NCBI GenBank assembly: GCA_002105175.1
Contig: MCGE01000046.1
Location: forward strand, 62,001-126,000
Direction: 5' to 3'
Source: Absidia repens
Taxonomy: Eukaryota; Mucoromycota; Mucoromycetes; Mucorales; Cunninghamellaceae
DNA length: 64,000 nucleotides
Shown here: piece by piece, positions 46,576 to 56,550 of the stretch
Layout of the letters: every line of letters starts with the position of its first letter
Numbering within the stretch: the first letter of the stretch is position 1
Notes under the pieces: model-generated
Told to the model about the DNA's origin: nothing
The model's database searches: none
The model's input: only the letters and a program-made list of their open reading frames with translations
Translations under genes and position numbers: made by a program

Positions 46576-47081
46576 ATGAATCCAAACAACCAAGGTAAAA
46601 GAATCAAAATCAAAAAATCAAATTTTTTTTAGTAAAAAAAAAAACAAGTATGAAGCATGAATTTTTTGATTTCTAAAACTCTTTCATTCACGGTACTGTA
46701 GAAGCCTCAGCAGTCAATGTAAACACCATTACTACCAGAAAGCGTAGCTCAAAGGTTGCTCGAAGGGTCTCATTTGATAGGTACTTACGAATCATTCAGC
46801 GCCAAATCCATCCTGCCTGCAAGATCTCTGCCGACTCCCTCAGGGCTTTGAATTCTATGGTCGGATCTCTTTTCAAGAGGATTGCTTCTGAAGCTGGAGA
46901 GCTGGCCAAAAAGGAAAAACGACCTACCTTAATGCCTCGTGACGTTGAATTTGCTTGTCGATTGGTCCTTCCAATGGAGTTGCAGATACAAGCCCGTGCT
47001 GCTGGCGATAAGGCCGTTGAGAAATATCAAGATACTTTGCAACATGAGCGTGTTCAACGAGAGCATGCTCAACGTCAATAG
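46576..47081 (+). CDS. Divergent histone H2B variant
   Basis: Two exons, 46576-46594 and 46702-47081, giving 132 residues (MNPNNQEASAVNVNTITTRK at the start). Frame and splice sites (CAAG/GTAAAA, CTGTAG/A) fit exactly. The core aligns with canonical H2B without gaps: FDRYLRIIQRQIHP (alpha 1), ISADSLRALNSMVGSLFKRI (alpha 2), SEAGELAKKEKRPTLMPRDV, RLVLPMELQIQARAAGDKAV and EKY at the ubiquitination region, whose lysine is kept. Acidic-patch E105 is kept and E113 is alanine. The N-terminal tail is short and poor in lysine compared with canonical H2B, and the C-terminus is extended (TLQHERVQREHAQRQ). A poly(A) signal AATAAA lies near 47191. It is the probable dimer partner of the adjacent H2A variant. 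Confidence 0.9.
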
Positions 47082-47344
47082 GTGTATGGTTTGCGCATAT
47101 ATTCTTACTTTCATCAACATATGTACCCCAATTTTTTTAAACCATTATATTCTTTTTTATAATTAGCTAGCTTTTTATGTGTATCTTTTCTAATAAATCT
47201 TTACTACTTGAATGTTTAAAGACCGCCATTTTGGAAGGGATTCTTGTGGCTGGTGAGTATTTAAATCCCGATAGTGGTTTTTTGAACCACACCCAATTTT
47301 TTTATTTTCAATAGTCTTCCTCTTTCCCCATTACTTCAACAACC

Positions 47345-48424
47345 ATGGTAAGCATTAGATGAAAAAACAAAACCAAATCAGCGATATCATGGTCATGGCA
47401 GAATCAATTCATGTGTGAATGGATGGATGGATGGATGGACATGGATACTGGATGGATGACTGGATTTAGATACAACCACAACAATCTCAAGGAACGTAGT
47501 TGTTAGTAATCGACATGTGGCTACACCCTTAGTCATGAGACTCTCACCAAATGACGACTTGAACGACCAGCTATTTGACAACAATGCAACATGGATCAGT
47601 AACAACAAGAACGAATTTTCTTCATTTGGATTCACCAGACCCTTTTTTGATTCTGCCATGGACCATTCACAGGGTTGTGCATCAGGAAATCATCATACTC
47701 ACCAGGTTTTTTTTTTTGAATGACACCTTTGTTTCTCTGTATGTGTTATTATTGTTATTATTATTAATAGAGCGCTGAACAGAAGCCCGCTGCTGCCAAC
47801 CCCATGAAGGCTCTTCACATTGAAAAGCTTGTTCTCAACATCTCTGTCGGTGAATCTGGTGATCGTTTGACCCGTGCTGCCAAGGTGCTCGAACAATTGA
47901 CTGGTCAAACCCCTGTGTACTCCAAGGCTCGCTACACTGTCCGTACCTTCGGTATCCGTCGTAACGAAAAGATCTCTGTCCATGTCACTGTCCGTGGTCC
48001 CAAGGCTGAAGAAATCTTGGAACGTGGTTTGAAGGTCAAGGAATACGAATTGCGTGACCGTAACTTCTCTGCCACCGGTAACTTTGGTTTCGGTATCGAC
48101 GAACATATCGATTTGGGTATCAAGTACGATCCTTCCATTGGTATTTACGGTATGGACTACTACGTTGTCATGGGTCGCCCTGGTTTCCGTGTCGCTCGCC
48201 GCAAGCGTGCCCAAGCCTCCGTTGGTATCAACCACAAGATCAAGAAGACCGAATCTGTTGAATGGTTCAAGTCTCGCGTAAGTTGACAACAACAAAAAAA
48301 AAAGAGGGAAATGGTGCTTGGGTAAAATGGCTGGTCATGATTGAATGTGTATTCACTTTCTTTTTTATTTTATTTTACTGATATGCTGGTTGTATAGTTC
48401 GATGGTATTGTCTTGAACAAATAA
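47345..48424 (+). CDS. RPL11: Ribosomal protein L11 (uL5)
   Basis: Three exons: the first is only the start codon (47345-47347), then 47771-48277 and 48398-48424. The protein starts [20 protein letters not shown] and contains [57 protein letters not shown] and the C-terminal FDGIVLNK typical of eukaryotic L11, which binds 5S rRNA with L5 in the central protuberance of the large subunit. Its codon use is visibly more biased than that of its neighbours, as expected for a highly expressed gene. The 423-base first intron holds GGAT tetranucleotide repeats near 47418-47460. The stop codon overlaps AAATAAA. Confidence 0.97.
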
Positions 48425-49288
48425 ATTGCTTGTCCCCCTTATTATCTTTTTAGTTATCAATAGTTTATGCATTCACTTCTACCACGAATAAAAATTACTA
48501 GTTTTTTATGGGATGCTTTTTGTCTTTGTGTTTGTGTTGTTGTTGTTATGTGCATGTGTATGCTATTGATGGGAATATTTTTAAACTGATTTTCTGAATA
48601 TATTTCGATAAATATATCATGTATCTGAATATCATTTTCTGAGGTTTAGGTCATTAGAATGAAGACATTAGCATGCTTCCTCTTTTTTATTTTTTTATTT
48701 TTTTGGGTGTAAGTGTGTGTTTTTTAAGGGATATATAGTGTGGTGATGAAGACCGAAAATGCAACAGTATAAATGGAATATGATGATGACAGCAAAGAGA
48801 TGCCGATGAAATTATACAACGAAAAAATCTAGCAACATAATGACAAAATTTGGATTGCACATGTTTAGTTTTTCTCTTTTCAAAGGAAGAAATATGTCAA
48901 AAGGTAGTTTTTTTTTATTGAAGACAGACGTATTCAAACATTTTTCTTGGGTTAGTAATTGTACTGCGATGTTATTTGAGGGCAAGCATTTGATGCAGGA
49001 ATATAATGCAACCCTACATTGATCGGAATCAATGCATAATTTACTTCACTCCTCGCGTTTTTTTTTTTTTTTTTTTTCCCTCTTTTTGAAGACCACGCAT
49101 ACAAAAACATAACAATATATACACAATATCTTGTAATAAAAAAAATGGATTTTATTGTATAAAAATAGATGGAATAAAATGGTAATACTGAGCTAGAAAA
49201 AATAATAACAATAAGATAGTAAGACGTGAGAAGATGAAACATAAAAACTAGATGAAGGGGGAAAAGAAGAGAGGGGACCATGTAAGAA
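48425..49288. other. Intergenic between convergent RPL11 and the coiled-coil gene
   Basis: It holds the 3' flanks of both genes. On the minus strand a poly(A)-like AATAAAA lies near 49152 and CTTCAATAAAA near 48917. A run of T lies at about 49060-49077. No coding region is supported. Confidence 0.45.
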
Positions 49289-50763
49289 TCAAGTAGACAC
49301 AGGGGAAGTAGACGCAGGGAGATCCATACTGTAGCCACCCTTGCTATTTGCTTTTGTCTTGGTGGAGGAAGATACAGGAGAGCAAAGTACACGACCCTTT
49401 TCCAGTGTATACACCTCTGGACCATAAACCACAAAGGGAGGACATATACAAAAATCAACAATCCCAGACGATTGACCATCTTCATCGATCATCAATGCAC
49501 CATCAAAATGTTGAGCACGTTCTCTTGTTTCTGCTGCCGCCACATCCACTTCTTGTCCTTTCATCGCAATCCCAAGCGCCATGGCATGCTCCACCAGCAC
49601 TTGCACCTTGGCACCATAATGTTTTCGAGTATCGGATTCATGCTTGTCAAAGTGATACATAAACGGATAAGCCTTGATCAAACCACCATAGAGGAATTTC
49701 CAGTTGGCTTGGACAGCTTCATGGAGCTTCTTGTGAATGTCATTACCGGTGGTGTTTTTTTTTACCAGCACCAGCGCCATTTCTTGCCGTAAACGAGTCG
49801 AGAAGCTAGTATCGTACTTTTCCAACCAAAAGGACAGGTCATTGTAGTGATCGGTCACAGACAGGCCAGGGAATACATTCAGATTCATGTTTTGCACCAA
49901 GACATCCATCATAAACTTTTCCGTCAATAAACGCACTCGGTGTAGTGGAAGAGGGCTGCCCATCCCTTCGATACAATCAGACAAATTGAGCCAAAACGTA
50001 CGGAGAGCATTGGTGGCTGTCACTGGGTCCACTTGTTCCAATAATTCGTCGGCGAGGGTACGAATCTTTGCTTTGAGCTGTTTGAGTTTTAAGCTGATCG
50101 ACTCCAAATCATCACTGGTGGCACGCATTGACTGTAGGTGTTCACGGTAGTTAGTTTCCAGTTGTTGTCGAGCTTCTGATCGTTGCTGAATTTTGGTTTT
50201 CATTTGGCCCAGCCTATCGTTCAAGCTTTGAATGTCGATTTTGTATTGAGAGCGTTCCACTTCTAAATTGTTGAGTATGTGTCGCTGTTGATATAGTTGT
50301 GCCTTGAGTTGAGCTACCATGGGATGGACTTTGGGAGCAGAAGGTGATGTGTCGATGGATGGCTCTTGTTGTTCTTTGTTGCTACTGTCTTGATCGTTCT
50401 CCACTATAATCGTTGAGTCTCCACCTTCTTTTGCCCATGTTGCGGCAGGTTTCAAGTTCTGAGGAGATATGGGCGGTGAGTTGATATTGGTTACTGCTGT
50501 AGCTGTTGAATTCCCGCCTTTTCCATAATTTCAGGTGATGAAGGTTTGGACACATCGATGGATTGCTGGTTCTGGTATTGATAGGTGTAGGCTTTTCATT
50601 GATGGCATCTTCCTTAGTCACCTGCATAGGGGCATCATTCACCAATGAAATACGTTTCACTTTTTGAGAAGCTACGATGGAGTAAAACAAAGACGGATGG
50701 ATGAGATTATGAGGCAGTAAAACACAAGGAGCTCTTTCATTTACCTTTTTCTACTTCTGTCAT
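49289..50763 (-). CDS. Coiled-coil protein of unknown function
   Basis: Stop at 49289; exon 1 probably starts at ATG 50763 (MTEVEK). The main exon gives about 390 residues. A coiled coil at roughly residues 45-140 (HILNNLEVERSQYKIDIQSL onward) is followed by a conserved-looking globular part (LRTFWLNLSDCIEGMGSPLP; FPGLSVTDHYNDLSFWLEKY; WKFLYGGLIKAYPFMYHF) and a low-complexity tail. No family is recognised. The start of the main exon in the usual listing is TTG, not ATG, so at least one intron joins MTEVEK to it. A middle exon (SQKVKRISLVNDAPMQ) and acceptor near 50459 (CTCCTCAG) make a consistent frame, but the 5' structure is uncertain. Confidence 0.7.
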
Positions 50764-50999
50764 AATATGGAGTGGATATACAACAAGATCAAGATAAGAG
50801 AGTTCGACCGAATATAGAAGAAGCTCAAAGAGACAGGGAAAGAGCGATGAAGGGGCTGGGGATAAAGTGAGTGAAGAGGAGGGGAAGGGGAGAGGAGGAA
50901 GAAGAAAAAGAAGAGGAAGGGAAAAAAAAGACCGCCAACTTTTATTGTCGGACATTGAGAAATAAATCAAGGATCACTAACTACAAAAATCAACCAGAT

Positions 51000-51766
51000 T
51001 CAGGTCATCTTTTTATTCAAACTTTCCATAGGTGTAGAGTTCATATTGTCGGTGTATGATGCAGTTGAAGTTGTTGGTGCTGTGGTTTCTGTTAGTTGTG
51101 TTGGTGAAGAAGAAGGATTTTCCAGTTCGTTGTTTTCTCTTGCGCGTTGGTACAGATATTTTCGTAATAATTTTGTGTTTTTGCTGTGTGCCCGGTACAA
51201 CTAATTTATAAATAAAAATAAATTAGAGATTGAAGAAGTGATAATCCTGTGGTACGTCACATCCAGTTTTTGGGATACTTACAGCGTCAAGTAATATCCC
51301 AAGAATAGGTATCAAACCAAGCTTCATGACCCCGCATAAACATACATAAATAAAAAAAAGTCAGTACATGATCGTATCGTATCTATAAAATCCCTTGCCT
51401 GATATATCACTTACCAAAAAGTCGACACTAATATGATATAGCATCCTACGACGGAGAGCTTTTGGTAAATCTGCTTGACACGCCAAACGATACATTGATA
51501 GTGAGAATCCTAATGAGATGACTTTGCCAATCACTGGTATAAACTCTATAGCACATACAAAAATATATGTATAATTTATTAGTAAACGACATTCCTGGTG
51601 GGTTTCTTCTATTACCTAATAGAACATCGTATCCAACCCAACAACAGCAGACATAAAACATTTCATCATAGGTCTTCATTCTTCGAGTATATTTGTCCAA
51701 GACATATTGATCTCGTTTAGGTAGTGTCAGTAACGGTTCATGCTTAATTGTTTTTCGTCGAAACAT
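51000..51766 (-). CDS. DUF4112-family membrane protein
   Basis: ATG 51766 (MFRRKTIKHEPLLTLPKRDQ); three short introns; stop at 51000. The blocks YVLDKYTRRMKTYDEMF, WVGYDVLLG, FIPVIGKVISLGFSLSMYRL, LPKALRRRMLYHISVDFL and KLGLIPILGILLDALYRAHS followed by KNTKLLRKYL form the pattern of the DUF4112 family: two hydrophobic hairpins with G(L/F)IP(x)xG motifs. The biochemical role of this family is not established. The C-terminal 50 residues are Thr/Ser-rich and probably disordered. It is in tandem between the coiled-coil gene and RPL18. Confidence 0.85.
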
Positions 51767-52140
51767 GGGGTGTCGTGAAGAAAGAAAAGAAAAAAATGGC
51801 GAGGAAAGACAAAAAAAAAAAAGATTTCCCGAGAAATCAAGAGGAAAAAAAAGATTCGGTCGGACTTATGCTTTTGTAAAAAGATCGACACCGTGACATC
51901 AAAAGCGCACAAATAAAGCCAAGTTGACATCAATAAAGAAAGGCTAGAAAAAAGCACACAATCCAATTTTGTCACAACAACATAGAATAACACCAACAAT
52001 AAAATAATACATAATGAATTCAATTCTTTTTATTTGCACATACATACACACACACACACACACACAGAAAAAAAAAATACTAACACTAAATGGAAGAGAG
52101 AGGGAGGCGGAGTAAAGAAAACAACACAATGGGAATCCAT
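51767..52140. other. Intergenic with CA repeat
   Basis: It contains a (CA)n tract at about 52043-52066 near the RPL18 3' end and an A-rich leader next to the DUF4112 gene. No gene. Confidence 0.5.
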
Positions 52141-52974
52141 TTAGACCTTAAAACCACGAGAAGCACGCTTACCACGAGCCTTTTCGAACTTGCGACCCTT
52201 GGAGCGGACGTAAGGCTTCTTGTTCTTATGGGGACCCATACCGAAGTGCTTGACGGCTTCACGGCTGTTCTTGGCACCACGGACAAGGAGAGTGTTGGCA
52301 CCAGTAGGGGCACGAAGAGCCAATTGATCCAAAGTGATGATTTCACCACCGGCCTTTAAGATACGGGCCTTGGCAGTCTTGGTGACATGGAGAGCGGCAA
52401 GAGACAACTTGGGCAAGTCCAAAAGACGGGAGTCATCGGTGACGGTACCAACAACCACGAAGGTCTTGTTAGCAACATCCTTCTTGGCAGCGTACTTAGC
52501 CAAACGGGACACAGTGACGGGAGGACGGTTGACGCGGGACATAAAGAGACGCTTCAAAACGACCTTGTTGAAGTTGGCATCGGTACGACGAGCGAGGAAA
52601 CGATACAACTAAATAATAATAGTGTCGTTTAGCGTTTTCGTCTTTTTTTTATATATATAAATTTGAGAATATACCTTGACCAACAATTGCAAGTAGACGT
52701 TGTCAGACTTGGGAGCAGTACGGTTGCTGTTCTTTACGTGGTGCTTCTTGATGTCAATACCCTATTATAAAATAATTCATGGTCGTTAGTTCCATGTTAT
52801 ATGAATAATAATTTTGACCACTCAAATCCATCCATCCATCCATCCATCCAATTCATCTAATTCATCTAATTAATTCCAATTTGTACAATCCATTTATCCA
52901 TCCACTCCTTTTCTACTCCATGAATCCCTTTGTTGATATGTAAGCATTGCTCGTAGTGCTAATTTCCTTACCAT
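52141..52974 (-). CDS. RPL18: Ribosomal protein L18 (eL18)
   Basis: Three exons. The first is only ATG (52972-52974, donor GTAAGG); the second encodes [20 protein letters not shown]; the third runs from [20 protein letters not shown] to [10 protein letters not shown] and TAA at 52141. [54 protein letters not shown] and [17 protein letters not shown] are the eL18 signature of the large ribosomal subunit. Codon bias is strong. The first intron carries GGAT tetranucleotide repeats in sense orientation near 52830, as in RPL11. It is divergent from COQ9 across 167 bases. Confidence 0.97.
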
Positions 52975-53141
52975 TGTTCTTCAAGCTAAAAAGAGAAAGA
53001 GCTCATTTTATTTTTTCCAGCACCCATATCTTTCCCGCCCGTTTTTTTAATTCCCGCTTCCTTTTTTTTTTTTTTGAAGCGCACAGTGTTTTCTTTTTGT
53101 CCCCTTGCTCTTTTTTACTCATTTGTCTATCTACAATCATT
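52975..53141. promoter_or_regulatory. Divergent promoter between RPL18 and COQ9
   Basis: 167 bases between the start codons, with a run of T at about 53060-53073 and pyrimidine-rich stretches on both sides. No factor site is recognised with confidence. Confidence 0.6.
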
Positions 53142-54298
53142 ATGCTGCGTTCCATTACAGCTTCCACTTTACGTAATGTAAAGACCTATCAATCTATTCC
53201 TGCTATAGCACAGCGAGCAACGGTGTATTCTTCTATGAGATTCTTCTCCACTCCTACCGCGTAAGGCATACTATATCCTCCTTGATATAACAAAAAGGTT
53301 CGTGTCGTGGTATGAACTAATCGACCTTCTTTTTTCAATAAATAGAAATACCCCTCCTCCTCAACAACACGAAAGCCATGCTACTCTCGACACTTCTTCA
53401 AAACAACAAGATGTACGCCAGTCTCTTCTTCAAGCATCCTTGGGTCATGTTGCCCAGCATGGTTGGACTATGGAAAGCATGGCACACGGAGCTGCTGACT
53501 TGGGACTTCCTTCCGTGGTCCATGGGGTGTTTCCTGGTGGCCCTGCTGGATTGGTGGATGCTTATTTGCAAGAATGTCAACAAGAATTCACCCGTTTGAT
53601 GCATACTAATGGGAATGGGCCTGAACAATACTGGCATCCCCAGGCCTCCTTGACAGATAAAGTCCGTGCCTTGACAGTGCTTCGCTTGAATATGCTCAAA
53701 CCTTACGCTCGTCGCTGGCCTGAAGCTCTGGCCATCCTGGCTACACCCTCCAATGTGCCTATGGGATTCCGTCATTTATCAGAACTCGTTGATGATATTT
53801 GGTATTATGCTGGCGACCGCAGTCCTGACGTAAGTTATCTATATACGTATATGATTATGTTGATAATCGAGAAACTTACCTTTATATATATATATGTGTG
53901 TGTGTAGATGAATTGGTATACCAAGCGTGCTTCTTTGGCTACGATTTATTCCGCAACGGAACTTTATATGTCTCAAGATATTTCTCCCGAATTTGTTGAA
54001 ACGTATCGATTCTTGGATAGAAGGTTGTCGGAAGCCGAATGGATGGACGCTGCTACTAGTCAGGTAAAAAGAAATCAGCAAAATAACCCTTCCTTATTTC
54101 TTCAAATACTGACGCTTATTTGTCCATTTATTAGCTGGGAACGATGCTATCATTTGGTGCTAGGAGCTTTGTTGGTGCTATAACTCAAGTAAGTCTTACA
54201 AAAAAAAAAAAAAAAAAAAAATGATGAGGGTACATTTGAACATGAACTTACCGTATGATTTATTTATTTATTCGAAATTATAGAGCCGCGGCCATTAG
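53142..54298 (+). CDS. COQ9: Ubiquinone biosynthesis protein COQ9
   Basis: ATG 53142 (MLRSITASTLRNVKTYQSIP) begins a mitochondrial targeting sequence (Arg/Ser-rich, no acid) of about 35 residues. The mature part has [88 protein letters not shown]-type blocks and FLDRRLSEAEWMD, the signature of COQ9, a lipid-binding protein that supports Coq7 in coenzyme Q synthesis at the inner membrane. Five exons; the last encodes only SRGH and a stop at 54298. AATAAAG lies near 54447. Confidence 0.95.
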
Positions 54299-55194
54299 AC
54301 CGAAATCTCCCCGAGTTCATTTCCTTCCGTGGACGTCCTACTATCAACCCTTTATCATTCTCATTAGTTTAGTATCTTCATCCTCCCCATCTCTGTTAGT
54401 GTTATATCTTTTATTTTACTTTGACATTTGTATATTTTGTTTTACAATAAAGACTTCAATTAAGCTTCAATATTTGTTGATGAAGGTTGTGAATTGCTTT
54501 TATATATTGATGATATCAGGGCTCTTGTGTTGTTTGATTTTTTTTCCTATCGTATATGAGATGATATGGCAAAAATATGGATACTATTGTTACTAAAAGA
54601 GAGAAAGAGACGATATGTATTGTTGATTGATGATATGGTATCATAACATGGCATTACAAGCATCATGGTGTTTGACATTTGTTGCAGTTGTATATGACAT
54701 AAACTACTAAAGACAGCAAAAAATGCTAGGGTATGATAGGGCAACGAGGCAAAATGATGATATTTGATTTTTATTGTCATATACTCATACGAATTGGAGC
54801 CATTTGTCGATGTATATACATACTAGTATAACAAATGATTGTAATATATAGTTGTAATATTTATTTTAGCAAACTATTTGATAAATATAGGCTAAACTAC
54901 GGTGGATTCTAATGATGGCGCAAAGGAGTGATATCTAATGGAAGGACCGTTATGCTAATGGAGAACGAGATAACACGCCAAACGCAGGTTGCTTCATCGA
55001 GTTTAATCATTTGCTCCGGTTTGTTTTGTTTTACACCTCACGCTTCTTCAGGGGCTTGTTGCTGTGGTTGCGATTGACGTTAGAGTGACAATTGTCTGCA
55101 TTAATCTAAAGGCGCGATGGTAGGAAAAAAAAAAAAAAAAAAAAAAAGAGAGATTTATTGTACAGTACAATACTTGAAGGAAGCTACGGAGACA
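54299..55194. other. Intergenic, no gene seen
   Basis: This is the COQ9 3' flank (poly(A) signal near 54447), AT-rich. A short higher-GC stretch near 54965-55110 precedes an A-run (55129-55147) and the next M copy. No RNA gene is recognised. Confidence 0.4.
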
Positions 55195-55535
55195 TTTCTT
55201 ATTGAAGTAAGTAAAAAGAGACACATTTTATTTAGATGTATGTTCAAACTATGGACAAAAACTAACACTAAACTAAACTAATGAAGACTTCAAAAAGCCA
55301 ATTAATGGTGGTCCTAAATCCTGAATCCAAAATGAAAGGGTTTCCCCATGTATCTTGTAATCTCTGAGCTGAACCCCCTTCTAAACTAATCCTAACACTA
55401 TCCTACGTTCGACATTGCCTTAAAGAGCCTGAATGGTAAAGAAAAATAATTAAAACAAAAAAGAAAAAGAGAGCGAGCGGGAATAAAATTAGGAGGAAAC
55501 AAACTTCACGTGGGCGGCATTTGAAATATATTTTT
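55195..55535 (-). repeat. Family M dispersed repeat with CACGTG end
   Basis: The core is CTGAATCCAAAATGAAAG on plus near 55321, the end motif CACGTGGGCGGCATTTG is near 55506, and TTTATTTAG (diverged poly(A)-signal end) is near 55227. AATAAG-type motifs and GTAAAAAGAGACACATTTTA match the flanks of the copies at 44580 and 30800. Confidence 0.78.
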
Positions 55536-56088
55536 GCGCCTATGGTAAGGATTTGGGTATTGCCATTCCTCGACCCGTCAGTCAAAATCGACCAGTTTCA
55601 AGTACCTAACGCTTTTGTTTAATTAAAAATAACCATTCAATCGCTTAGCTTTGTTACTTTTTAATTTTACTGTTATATTACGTGGTTAAACCTTCTTTTT
55701 TCAAGTAAAATAAGCACCTTTAGCGTTTCTTGTGAGACCCAACATGATCCAGGGTCGTGCTGAACTCCACTACCCAATTTGACGAACACCTGAATTCATG
55801 TGGTTTACATTTTCAAATAGTTTTATTTAGATAAATAGGAAATAAAAAAAATCGGGGATGCAAGTAAAGCACAAAGCAGTATAAGCATGACACACTAAGA
55901 ATGATAGTATTAAATGACATGGGCGCATGCCATTTTATTTTTATTGCGGTGTTATATAATACACTGAAAGAAAAAATGATATGATAGTGGGGATAATGAT
56001 GATTAAACTATATAAATAATAAAACGACTGCGGTGAATTGACAAGTGCTCAAAACAAAATGGGGAAATAATATACGTAAACTAACGAA

Positions 56089-56128
<40 letters not shown>

Positions 56129-56550
56129 GGAGGCGTTATAAGAAAAGCAACAAAAGAGAACACCTGATATCAGAGAGACAATGAAGAGGATTGTCCATGC
56201 TCATAATCTAAAGCCAACCTACACTATTGTTGACGGGGCACACCAAAGCAATGCAAATCACTATGAAATAAACAAAATGGACACCTTTTTCCCCCCCCCC
56301 AACCCAAATACCCAAAAGTGTGATTTTCCAAACTACAGAGTTTTTTATTGTTCGCATATTTGCATATTGATGTAAAAACTAAGCTATATACATTTTGTCG
56401 TTGTTTTTTGTCTTGAATATTCTGTGCTACGATAATACTCTCAGTCATGCAACATATACTAAAAAAAAAAAAACTGATGAGCTGGTTCGCACACTTCATA
56501 ATATTTCTTTTTTTCCTTTTTCAATTCACCAGGATTATTGCGGTAGTATT
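55536..56550. other. Intergenic, no gene seen
   Basis: It has A-runs at about 56092-56124 and 56460-56472 and a C-run near 56292. The right part is the 3' flank of the RRM gene. Confidence 0.4.

Noticed and set aside
47348..47770. Intronic snoRNA in RPL11 intron 1
   Set aside because: Ribosomal protein introns often host snoRNAs, but no paired C and D boxes or H/ACA hairpins could be placed.
49289..50455. Start of the coiled-coil protein at 50455
   Set aside because: That codon is TTG; the real start must lie further upstream behind an intron.
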